IMG/VR virus record: IMGVR_UViG_3300023115_000051
Coordinates: 1-38,380 of that record
Length of the DNA stretch: 38,380 bases
From: a virus
Direction: 5' to 3' (one strand)
Below, piece by piece: positions 16,066-21,885 of this stretch. A program made the translations under genes and the position numbers. The notes beneath the pieces were generated by a model, which was not told the origin of the DNA, did no database searches, and saw only the letters and a program-made list of their open reading frames with translations. The stretch's first letter is position 1. Each line of letters opens with the position of its first letter.

Positions 16066-17316
16066 TCAATATCCTGCTACTACGTCTAGTATTTTGTGGT
16101 CATCTATTTCAAAATCGTAGCTGTAAGCTACCTTAGCCAACTGGTCTATGTACGCTAGAGCGTCAACCAAGTCATCGTGGGTTAAAACATCAGGAAACTG
16201 GAACAACTGGTCCAAGAACCTAGCGTTCCACTCTCCTTTTTTCAAAGTTACGTATCCGTTCTCAAAACGCCCCTGTAAGGCCCACATAACCCTGTCAGTC
16301 TTCTTCTTGTTACCGTGGGTTAACTCTTCTACCCTAAAAAACTGCCCGTATCGCTTCATCAGGTCCATCAGAGGACTCATTACAGCTTGCTTGGCAATCC
16401 CTCGTTCAATACCAACGCTAACGGGTCTGTAGTCTCTAACGGCCTGAAATATCTTGGTGGCAGTCTCGTTAAGCTCCCACCGCCCATGTATAATGTTATC
16501 AACGTACCAACCATCAGTACCAACTTTAACGACAGCGATTGCGGTTTCATCTAGTTTAGTGTTTTTTGTCCGTTTTTTGTTTACGTCCTCAAAGCCAGCC
16601 AAGTCAACTGCGATGTAGTAGTCGCCTTCTTCTGGCTCTTCTCCGAACTTGACCCAATCTTCTCTGAACATTTCGGAGCCTCTGGCTTCAAACGAGGCCA
16701 TGAACTCTTGTCTAAAGGCGTAACTCGACATTGATTTCTTTGCCATGTCGATTTCAGTCGGGTCCAAGATTGGATTGTCGTAGCTGGTGAAATGCCAGCC
16801 CCTGTAAGTCTCATCGTCACCTAACTCTGCGTACTTGTACAATTCGTAGAAGTGGTTCCTGCCCATAGGCGTACCTATGAACAACGCTGATCCCTTCTGG
16901 TCAGCCAGTGCTGGACGAAGAATCTGTTCCCATACGTCAGGCTTCATGTCTGCGTACTCGTCCATCACGAGAAACTTCAAGGACACACCACGCATTGTCT
17001 CTGGCCTGTCGGCTCCCTTGAGACTAATCGTGGCCCCGTTGACCAGCCTGATCTGGAGGTTGTTGATGTGACTTCCAGATATAACAGGGTGTCCTAGCTC
17101 CAACAGGGTTTGCCACATGATGTCACGGGCTTGCCCTTGGGTGGGCGCAACGTAAAAAACGTGTCCTTTGTCGGACTGTAGAGCGTTAATAATTAACATC
17201 CAAGCAGCTAGGCGAGACTTCCCTGTCCTTCGCCCAGCGGCTACTACTTTGAACCTAGTAGGATCAGAGTAGACTTCCTGCTGCCACGGCAACAGTTGTA
17301 CGTTTAGGTCGGTCAA
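16066..17316 (-). CDS. terL: Terminase large subunit
   Basis: 416 residues. ATPase: Walker A AGRRTGKS at 27-34, Walker B FLVMDE at 115-120, and the coupling-type GTP motif (LFIGTPMGRNHFYELY). Nuclease: DYYIAVDLAGFED, DGWYVDNIIHG, and a C-terminal HDDLVDALAYIDQL, the acidic residues of the RNase H-like fold. The start codon is TTG at 17316, after AAAGG with about 7 bases spacing; no better in-frame ATG precedes the conserved N-terminus. This motor packages DNA into the procapsid and cuts concatemers. Small terminase and portal lie on either side, separated by lysis and small genes. Confidence 0.95.
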   Translation of the reverse strand: MTDLNVQLLPWQQEVYSDPTRFKVVAAGRRTGKSRLAAWMLIINALQSDKGHVFYVAPTQGQARDIMWQTLLELGHPVISGSHINNLQIRLVNGATISLKGADRPETMRGVSLKFLVMDEYADMKPDVWEQILRPALADQKGSALFIGTPMGRNHFYELYKYAELGDDETYRGWHFTSYDNPILDPTEIDMAKKSMSSYAFRQEFMASFEARGSEMFREDWVKFGEEPEEGDYYIAVDLAGFEDVNKKRTKNTKLDETAIAVVKVGTDGWYVDNIIHGRWELNETATKIFQAVRDYRPVSVGIERGIAKQAVMSPLMDLMKRYGQFFRVEELTHGNKKKTDRVMWALQGRFENGYVTLKKGEWNARFLDQLFQFPDVLTHDDLVDALAYIDQLAKVAYSYDFEIDDHKILDVVAGY

Positions 17317-17319
17317 ATA

Positions 17320-17457
17320 TTAACCTTTTAATGGTCGCTTTTTTGTTTTTGGTTTAGGTACTGCTGGTGGTGGCGTTAGCGGTCGTCCCGTCTCGCCCTG
17401 TGGACGATTACGCCCCCCTCGACCTATTTTTCCTCTTCCTGTTATCCTTCTTGGCAT
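17320..17457 (-). CDS. Small Arg/Pro-rich protein, 45 residues
   Basis: MPRRITGRGKIGRGGRNRPQ, then GETGRPLTPPPAVPKP and KTKKRPLKG. Start ATG at 17457 with an excellent GGAGGG site 6 bases upstream, formed by the end of the preceding gene. Fills the gap before the large terminase. Strongly basic and unstructured; a DNA-binding or packaging accessory role is possible. No family recognised. Confidence 0.65.
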   Translation of the reverse strand: MPRRITGRGKIGRGGRNRPQGETGRPLTPPPAVPKPKTKKRPLKG

Positions 17458-17459
17458 AA

Positions 17460-17834
17460 TTAACCCTCCCATCCTTCGTCGTTTTCGTTGTATTTGTCAT
17501 CACCATTAGTATCACACGAGCGTTGCCAAGAAATCATGTCAAAGGTTAATCCTTCGTGCCACGGTACGTATGCTAAACACCATTCGTGAGAACCTATAAC
17601 CATGTCATCAGTACCGTCTGGATCAGGTACGTAGTCACGTTTTTTGTTTTCGTTTACTGGTTTAAAATGAACACCTCCTCTTTTATAATTACTTTTAGAG
17701 TAAACTTTGTGTGTTGTTACAAAAATGTGTTCGTTGTTTTCTAACGTGTAAGTAGATCCGTCATCGTAGTTAATTACGGTTTGGCTAAAAGACAAAGACG
17801 AGAAAAGAAAAAGAAAGGCTGCAAGATATTTCAT
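17460..17834 (-). CDS. Exported protein with EF-hand-like loop
   Basis: 124 residues with a clear signal peptide (MKYLAAFLFLFSSLSFSQ, likely cut after about residue 17). The mature part reads TVINYDDGSTYTLENNEHIF, HKVYSKSNYKRGGVHF, RDYVPDPDGTDDM and HEWCLAYVPWHEGLTF, and ends with DTNGDDKYNENDEGWEG, an EF-hand-like calcium loop. Two cysteines (EWCLAY and RSCDTN) could form a disulfide outside the cytoplasm. It lies between endolysin-linked genes and the terminase in the late operon. Related short secreted proteins exist in marine phages without known function. An envelope or lysis-linked role is inferred from export and timing. Confidence 0.75.
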   Translation of the reverse strand: MKYLAAFLFLFSSLSFSQTVINYDDGSTYTLENNEHIFVTTHKVYSKSNYKRGGVHFKPVNENKKRDYVPDPDGTDDMVIGSHEWCLAYVPWHEGLTFDMISWQRSCDTNGDDKYNENDEGWEG

Positions 17835-17838
17835 TAAG

Positions 17839-18186
17839 TTACGCTCCGTTAAAGTTTACAAATACTGCTGGTTGTTCCAACAAGTCAAAGGTTACAACAA
17901 ACTCCATGTCTCCAGCGGCAGTCGTGTACGCTTTGATGGCGTCACCAGCCTGAAGAACAAACACACCGTCAGTTAACAATATGTACTCCTTAGATGACAC
18001 GTTACCACCACCTAAGATGTCGATGCGGGTTGTGTCTGCTTTAGATACGTAGATACCTGCACCGTTAGTAGAACCACCTAAGTTACTTACGAACAGCATG
18101 TTCCAGTGGGCTACGTAACCGCTAGGGATTGTAACAATAGTAGATTCGTCTGTGGTTGTTACGTTAGCGTTTTTAGTGTACAGCAT
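17839..18186 (-). CDS. Beta-rich virion-type protein
   Basis: 115 residues from ATG at 18186 (MLYTKNANVTTTDESTIVTI), chosen because it overlaps the endolysin stop (TGATG). Strands typical of small decoration or fibre proteins follow: VAHWNMLFVSNLGGSTNGAG, TTRIDILGGGNVSSKEYIL, FVLQAGDAIKAYTTAAGDME. It resembles in style the 124-residue protein at 8888-9262, which sits by the fibres. Likely a virion surface protein; the surrounding lysis genes do not help decide. Confidence 0.65.
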   Translation of the reverse strand: MLYTKNANVTTTDESTIVTIPSGYVAHWNMLFVSNLGGSTNGAGIYVSKADTTRIDILGGGNVSSKEYILLTDGVFVLQAGDAIKAYTTAAGDMEFVVTFDLLEQPAVFVNFNGA

Positions 18187-18527
18187 CAGTATACCCAAAT
18201 CACAGGAGCAGAACCCCGTGTGTCTACGTGAATAAAGTCACCAGCGACGCCTATACCCGTAAAACCCAACTGAAGCGCCTCTCTTATTATTGTGTACCGC
18301 TGAGCAGAGCTAGTTATTTTTATGTCTGCCGCTATTCCTTGCGAATGGGTTCCTGGTACATCTTTCTTGGCTTCTATGGGGTGGGCAGGGCTTCTAAAGC
18401 CACTGGTGATAACAAAAGGAAAACCACACCGATCCCTTAGTTCATCTACTAATTCCATGAACTCTGGTTCCATGTTGTTTTCGCTTGTGTGTTGGCAGTC
18501 GAACTCAGCTACGGTGAAGTGTCTCAA
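18186..18527 (-). CDS. Endolysin, M15 zinc peptidase
   Basis: 113 residues, a single-domain D-Ala-D-Ala or L-Ala-D-Glu peptidase of the M15 type. The start, MRHFTVAEFDCQHTSENNME, leads into FVITSGFRSPAHP; zinc ligands are H61 and D68 in THSQGIAADI and H100 in DFIHVDTRG. It cuts the peptide part of peptidoglycan. No signal peptide is seen, so a holin is needed; two candidates are encoded 12 kb further along the late transcript. Its start overlaps the end of the small gene at 18524-18688. Function of the family is well established. Confidence 0.9.
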   Translation of the reverse strand: MRHFTVAEFDCQHTSENNMEPEFMELVDELRDRCGFPFVITSGFRSPAHPIEAKKDVPGTHSQGIAADIKITSSAQRYTIIREALQLGFTGIGVAGDFIHVDTRGSAPVIWVY

Positions 18528-18688
18528 GAGGTTTTAGTCCTTAAGTACTCAAAGAACAGTTCAGATTGACCTTCAGCTTCGTCAATCAACGAGTTCACCT
18601 TCGATTGTGCTACTCTCTGGATAGCTAGAATCAACTGTTGCGCCTCCAACCCCAGTGATATTAATCTGGATCGCACTTCGTCCTCCAT
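18524..18688 (-). CDS. Overprinted small protein inside small terminase gene
   Basis: 54 residues from ATG at 18688: MEDEVRSRLISLGLEAQQLI, then LAIQRVAQSKVNSLIDEAEG and QSELFFEYLRTKTS. AAGGAGGT lies 8 bases upstream of this ATG, one of the best ribosome sites in the window. It shares 107 bases with the 3' end of the putative small terminase in another frame and overlaps the endolysin start by 4 bases. The helical, regularly amphipathic protein and the site make it a real gene in my view. Function unknown; possibly a regulator or second packaging subunit. Confidence 0.7.
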   Translation of the reverse strand: MEDEVRSRLISLGLEAQQLILAIQRVAQSKVNSLIDEAEGQSELFFEYLRTKTS

Positions 18689-19013
18689 CTTTGGTGACCT
18701 CCTTCTCAAATGCACCTACAGGTAGTATCCTGTCCATTACTAACTTCCAAGCCGCAGCCTGATTCTTGTGGTCGTGGTCTAAAGCAGCTTCAAATATAGT
18801 CTCCAAGACTTTAGCTGACTTAGGACTAGCTAACATTCTAGCTTTATATTCGTTAATTATCGCTGCGTCACCTTTAGGACGCCCACGAACCCCTCTACCG
18901 CCCTTAGATTTAGCTGATATTTCTTTCTTTTTTGGTCTACCCCTAGACCTTTTTCTTAAATTTATTTCTTTTCTTTCTTGTGCTTGGGCTTCTAGGGTGT
19001 CATTATTTGACAT
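18582..19013 (-). CDS. terS: Putative terminase small subunit with AT-hooks
   Basis: 143 residues. The N-terminal half is basic with two AT-hook-like motifs (SRGRPKKKE and VRGRPKGD), followed by a helical core (INEYKARMLASPKSAKVLET, AALDHDHKNQAAAWKLVMDR) and a hydrophilic C-terminus. It is the first gene after the leftward promoter at 19126-19154 and upstream of the large terminase, which fits a DNA-recognition subunit. There is no clear match to T7 gp18, so the name rests on position, DNA-binding motifs and size. Its last third is overprinted by the 54-residue gene. Confidence 0.65.
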   Translation of the reverse strand: MSNNDTLEAQAQERKEINLRKRSRGRPKKKEISAKSKGGRGVRGRPKGDAAIINEYKARMLASPKSAKVLETIFEAALDHDHKNQAAAWKLVMDRILPVGAFEKEVTKDGGRSAIQINITGVGGATVDSSYPESSTIEGELVD

Positions 19014-19125
19014 TCTCCTGTGTCCTTGTGTTTAACCGTGGTTCGCATGAGTCCCTTGCCTAAGATAACAGAAGAAGGGATCTATACGAACACTTCCTTA
19101 ATTATTATCTCAGTATCTACTCTAT

Positions 19126-19154
19126 ATTTTACCACATTTTTAACCAAATGTCAA
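19126..19154 (-). promoter_or_regulatory. Sigma-70 late promoter, extended -10
   Basis: Minus strand: TTGACA (19154-19149), 17-base spacer ending TGTGG, -10 TAAAAT (19131-19126). The sequence is a diverged copy of the promoter at 12968-12996, including the A-tract and a downstream GAGATAAT. It drives the small terminase to portal cluster. Confidence 0.85.
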
Positions 19155-19541
19155 GTCTTTTTTTAACTAATTTAACTCTGTATTCCCGCCCAGAAGAAAA
19201 CACAAGTGAAAACAGCAGTTTATCTTACGTAAAAACTACTTTCTTTTCTGGTATTTTTTCTTAAATTGCCCTCTTGCGAACTTGGGTGGCAACCACGCGC
19301 GACGACATCGGCCAACTCGGGGGGCGGGGGGTCTTCAAGGGGGCACCCGTGTCTCTAACTTCCTTAAATGCAGAAACGAGGAAGTCACGGGGCAACGCGA
19401 GGCGCTGGGTCGCATCGGGCAGCACGGGTTGCAACGCGAGAATCCGCGAGAGTGAGAGCCGAGGAAGTACCCTCTGGCAGACACACGACACACCAGACAC
19501 ATCCAGCAAAGTTGGCACGGTTTGTGCTTAAGTGCTCCCGA

Positions 19542-19594
19542 AGTGATCAAAATTTAACCAGTTGGTGCGATTAAGTGGTCAAAATTTAACCAGT
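19542..19594. promoter_or_regulatory. Paired palindromic boxes, candidate operator
   Basis: Two 21-base copies, 19542-19562 and 19574-19594, differ at one base and lie 32 bases apart (three helical turns). Each contains RTCAAAATTTAACC; the second forms a near-palindrome with arms GGT and ACC around AAAATTT. This suits binding of a dimer at two phased sites. No repressor gene is recognised, so a host protein or an early phage protein would be the partner. Confidence 0.55.
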
Positions 19595-19695
19595 GGATTT
19601 TGTAGTAATCTGATGCACGTTTACATTTTTCAAGGGTTCAAACCGTTTGTAAGTCACTGATTTACCGTGAGATTAAAAAAAAGTTAAAAAAAGTC

Positions 19696-19723
19696 TTGCA
19701 ATCTCTGAACCACTCGATATGGT
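19696..19723 (+). promoter_or_regulatory. Probable early rightward promoter
   Basis: TTGCAA (19696-19701) follows an A-tract; 16 bases on lies TATGGT (19718-19723). The -35 and the bases after it (TTGCAATC) match the promoter at 23891. The -10 is weak, so confidence is moderate; a promoter for the early arm is expected here. Confidence 0.45.
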
Positions 19724-19937
19724 GGCCCTGTCTCGGCGGATGTCGCTACCGGCTCACCGGAAAGCCCCAAAGAGACCCCTCGCAGAGGTTAGAGGGTTGT
19801 GGGTACTAGTACGGGACAGAGGCAATCCAAAGTCCCCGAACGCCAAAGTAAGCAACACGCGTCAGAGGTTGCAGAGGGTAATCCGCCTTCGACACTGGTA
19901 ACGGCTCACCGTAGCCTGTTAGACGTTCAACGGATCA

Positions 19938-19955
19938 ACTAGGGATTGCCCTAGT
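19938..19955. repeat. Perfect hairpin in early leader
   Basis: ACTAGGG and CCCTAGT (7 bp) enclose ATTG. One of several strong hairpins between the early promoter and the first early gene. Confidence 0.7.
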
Positions 19956-20016
19956 CCAGAGAGCCATCCGACAGAGGGTAAACCAGCGCTCAACGCGAGC
20001 GTCCAGTGAGATACTC

Positions 20017-20141
20017 CTACCGCTCCGCTTGAGCGCATCGGGAACCGCAACGGGCAGACAATCCACACGGTAACCACTCGCGCAACCCTACCGCAACGGG
20101 CAGACAATCCACGCAACTGGGAAGATAGCGGAGCGCGTAGG
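20017..20141 (+). ncRNA. Structured early leader with 22-base direct repeat
   Basis: A long-range stem pairs CCTAC + GCTCCGCT (20017-20030) with AGCGGAGC + GTAGG (20127-20141), 13 bp with one small internal loop. It encloses two exact 22-base copies starting CCGCAACGGGCAGACAAT at 20045 and 20091. Together with neighbouring hairpins this suggests a structured untranslated leader or an origin-like element. No known RNA family is recognised. Confidence 0.45.
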
Positions 20142-20207
20142 GTATCGCCAAAGGGCACAGACGATGTGTCTTTTGTTGATACTCTACAACAACACGGAGC
20201 ATTTAAA

Positions 20208-20609
20208 ATGCAACAGAAATACGACGGCACTATGCACCAAACGATCATGCAGTACCGCGAGAACGGTTGCTGTACAGTGGTTGCACTGGCTTGCACAATG
20301 GATTGGTCATTCGGCAAAGCGCATCGCCACATGGCAAAGCATGGCCGCAAGAATCGTTGCGGAATGCGGATGTCGGTCTGGTTGCCAGCACTGCGCGAAG
20401 CCGCAGAAAAAGAGGGCAAAACGATCTCGCACGTTGACTTTGCAACAGGCATGACAATCAATCGGTTTGCCAAGACTTACCGCAAGGGTACTTTCTACGT
20501 CAGAGTCAACAAACACGCGCTTGCGATTGTTGACGGAGTGATGCAAGATTGGACAGCAAATACGGCAGGACGCCGAAAAATCTTAAACTGCTTTAGAATC
20601 GAGGGATAA
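20208..20609 (+). CDS. Early protein with papain-like fold signature
   Basis: 133 residues from ATG at 20208, preceded by GGAG at 8 bases; a GTG at 20166 in frame has no ribosome site. The pattern YRENGCCTVVALACTMDW, NRCGM, FYVRVNKHALAIVDG and DWTANTAGRRK places a cysteine (C22) at the head of a helix, a histidine (H103) on a strand and an aspartate (D114) before Trp, the order of a papain-like or C39-like cysteine peptidase triad. Proteins of this kind are found among small early genes of T7-like marine phages. It is the first gene of the early arm, so a host-takeover role is likely. Proteolysis itself is unproven. Confidence 0.6.
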   Translation: MQQKYDGTMHQTIMQYRENGCCTVVALACTMDWSFGKAHRHMAKHGRKNRCGMRMSVWLPALREAAEKEGKTISHVDFATGMTINRFAKTYRKGTFYVRVNKHALAIVDGVMQDWTANTAGRRKILNCFRIEG

Positions 20610-20612
20610 ACA

Positions 20613-20837
20613 ATGGACGCAGAAACAAAGTTAAGACTAATCAACGAACAGATCGACCGATACCTGACGCAGATGCGAGCATTTGCTACGGGAGACAAAG
20701 AGGAGGCGAAACGATACAGGCAAAAAGACATGCACGAAATGGCAGAATGGAAAGAGGGTCGATACGCCGGTTACCAACACGCCGCGAACGCCCTTGTTAA
20801 CCGTCTTAAGATGATCGACGACAGTTTCCGACTTTAA
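20613..20837 (+). CDS. Small helical early protein
   Basis: 74 residues: MDAETKLRLINEQIDRYLTQ, MRAFATGDKEEAKRYRQKDM, EGRYAGYQHAANALVNRLKM. Predicted all-helical and highly charged. Start ATG at 20613 after GAGGGAT. I recognise no family. Its stop codon is one base before the hammerhead ribozyme, so self-cleavage would leave this message with a defined 3' end. Confidence 0.7.
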   Translation: MDAETKLRLINEQIDRYLTQMRAFATGDKEEAKRYRQKDMHEMAEWKEGRYAGYQHAANALVNRLKMIDDSFRL

Positions 20838-20838
20838 A

Positions 20839-20895
20839 ACCTACTGATGAGCATTGCGGGAGCAAGCGAAACGCGCCGGAGGTGCGCGTCTAGGT
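20839..20895 (+). ncRNA. Type I hammerhead ribozyme
   Basis: All conserved core bases are present. Stem I: ACCTA (20839-20843) with TAGGT (20891-20895). Core CTGATGA (20844-20850). Stem II (20851-20867): GC-A-TTGC and GCAAGC, with a single bulged A and a GGGA (GNRA) tetraloop. GAA (20868-20870). Stem III: ACGCGC (20871-20876) with GCGCGT (20884-20889) and a 7-base loop. C17 is C20890, so the predicted cut is between 20890 and 20891 (GUC site). Stem I is the open helix, defining type I. The cut would separate the upstream early gene from the next one, leaving a 30-base leader with GGGAGG before ATG 20921. Confidence 0.9.
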
Positions 20896-20920
20896 AACCA
20901 ACAATCTGGGAGGATTGACG

Positions 20921-21220
20921 ATGTGCAAACAAACAGGGCGCACAGTTGTAGCGCCAACCAAGAAAGGCGCACGGGTTTGGCTTCAGGGACTAGAGTCTCT
21001 GGGCTGGGCTGGTGGCACACGGTACAACGTACAGTTTCACGACGGCTTTGTCACACTGTCACGATGTGCAGACGGTAAGCGCAAAGTCACGCCAAGCAAA
21101 GGCGGAGTCATTGACCTTGAGTCAAAGAAAATTGCACAGGTGTTTGAAGGTTGCGGACAGGTTGCGTACCACGTAAACTGCGACACCATAAACGTATTCA
21201 AATTGACCTTGGAGGGCTAA
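20921..21220 (+). CDS. Early protein with SymE/AbrB-like segment
   Basis: 99 residues from ATG at 20921, preceded by GGGAGG at 7 bases; the in-frame TTG at 20915 is not favoured. The stretch ARVWLQGLESLGWAGGTRYN followed by VQFHDGFVTLS matches the pattern of swapped-hairpin proteins of the SymE/MazE/AbrB kind (W-L-x-x-x-G-W-x-x-G-x-x-x-x-V...G-x-V-x-L). The remainder contains KRKVTPSKGGVIDLESKKI and a beta-rich end. Such proteins bind DNA or RNA or act in toxin-antitoxin pairs. The assignment is by eye only. Its message begins at the hammerhead cut site. Confidence 0.55.
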   Translation: MCKQTGRTVVAPTKKGARVWLQGLESLGWAGGTRYNVQFHDGFVTLSRCADGKRKVTPSKGGVIDLESKKIAQVFEGCGQVAYHVNCDTINVFKLTLEG

Positions 21221-21223
21221 ACC

Positions 21224-21457
21224 ATGAAACTTAGAAACGTAGGCAGTAACATGACAGAGATCACAACCGAAAAGGGGCAGATCCTGTTTTCTTACGAGAC
21301 ACCCGTAGCGGCGCTGTTGGCTGATGCTGACAACGGCGACACAGTTGTAAAGACCAGCACCAAGTGGAGTCAAACCACGAGCCGACACATCAACAAGTGG
21401 CTCGACGGTTTAACAGCAGTTGAGCGCCCACAGGCGTTCTTTGATAACCTAGTGTAA
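21224..21457 (+). CDS. DUF8033-like small protein
   Basis: 77 residues: MKLRNVGSNMTEITTEKGQI, LFSYETPVAALLADADNGD, then WSQTTSRHINKWLDG. The NVGSN-x-TE, FSY-x-TPVAA and W-S-x-TTS-x-HI-x-x-WL motifs match a widespread short family in phages and plasmids that I know as DUF8033; its function is not known to me. Good ribosome site (TTGGAGG). It sits 3 bases after the SymE-like gene, so the two are co-translated. Confidence 0.7.
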   Translation: MKLRNVGSNMTEITTEKGQILFSYETPVAALLADADNGDTVVKTSTKWSQTTSRHINKWLDGLTAVERPQAFFDNLV

Positions 21458-21471
21458 ACGGAGAGTAAGTT

Positions 21472-21660
21472 ATGGAAAATGTAACACGCAAGAAAATCCT
21501 GGGCCGTTCGTTCATCATTCGTAAGCGTACGCGAGACAGCAAGCCGTTCAGTTACACCCGTGGACCTTGCTTCCACATCGTGAACGCTGGATACTGGTAC
21601 TTCAGCGTCAGCGTACGCAAGCCACAGCGAAAAGTAAACATTTCAATCAGCGACAAGTAA
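21472..21660 (+). CDS. Small basic early protein
   Basis: 62 residues, strongly basic: MENVTRKKILGRSFIIRKRT, RDSKPFSYTRGPCFHIVNAG, YWYFSVSVRKPQRKVNISIS. Start ATG at 21472 after CGGAGAG. Mostly beta-strand in character. No family recognised; compact basic early proteins of T7-like phages are often inhibitors of host enzymes, but nothing here shows a target. It is followed by the structured non-coding stretch 21661-21885. Confidence 0.65.
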   Translation: MENVTRKKILGRSFIIRKRTRDSKPFSYTRGPCFHIVNAGYWYFSVSVRKPQRKVNISISDK

Positions 21661-21885
21661 GGGGGTTGTCTTTCTGGTGGGCATCTGTTAAGGTGTCCAC
21701 TGGTAAGCCAACCGGAGTTTTTAAGTATGTCTCTCGTCTGGTAACGCTTGCTGTAGACTCCTCTGGGATTAAGCGAAGCCGGTAGCCTGTAAAACTACGT
21801 CAAAGGGTAGCAGGATTGATCCCCTGTTTATCTGGAGAGCGAGAGACATTCTTAAACACTTCAACCAACCAACAGAGGGTAAAAC
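21661..21885 (+). ncRNA. Candidate structured RNA between early genes
   Basis: 225 bases without a gene. Two nested units are seen. First, GGTTG (21664-21668) with CAACC (21709-21713) encloses GGTGGGCA (21676-21683) paired with TGTCCACT (21694-21701). Second, 21721-21736 (TTAAGTATGTCTCTCG) pairs with 21840-21855 (CGAGAGACATTCTTAA) at 15 of 16 positions, enclosing 103 bases that contain GGATTGATCC, CGCTT/AAGCG and CTAC/GTAG pairs. No known RNA class is recognised; it is not a tRNA. The ribosome site of the next gene lies just after the long stem. Confidence 0.55.

Larger units (their letters stand above)
19014..20207. other. Divergent non-coding control region
   Basis: 1.2 kb between the leftward late arm and the rightward early arm. 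From left: an AT-rich late promoter (19126-19154); a GC-rich part (19265-19530) with runs of G and copies of CAACGCGAG; two copies of a palindromic box (19542-19594); a poly-A stretch and probable early promoter (19696-19723); then a 440-base leader with many hairpins and a 22-base direct repeat. Reading frames here have poor composition and no ribosome sites, so I call none. Candidate site for replication origin, early regulation or physical ends. Confidence 0.8.

Noticed and set aside
19261-19600. Several frames of 68-85 codons on both strands in the control region
   Set aside because: Arg/Ser/Thr-rich nonsense-like composition, no ribosome sites and mutual overlap on both strands. Treated as non-coding GC-rich sequence.
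20166-20207. Upstream GTG start for the first early gene
   Set aside because: No ribosome site at the GTG, whereas ATG 20208 has GGAG at 8 bases.
19919-20473. A 184-codon minus-strand frame antisense to the papain-like gene
   Set aside because: It is antisense to a gene with a good ribosome site and a recognised motif set; its own composition is Cys/Arg/Ser-rich and typical of a shadow.
21661-21885. tRNA or group I intron in the early intergenic stretch
   Set aside because: No T-loop TTCRA motif or CCA-ready acceptor stem, and no group I core sequences. Only generic structure is supported.
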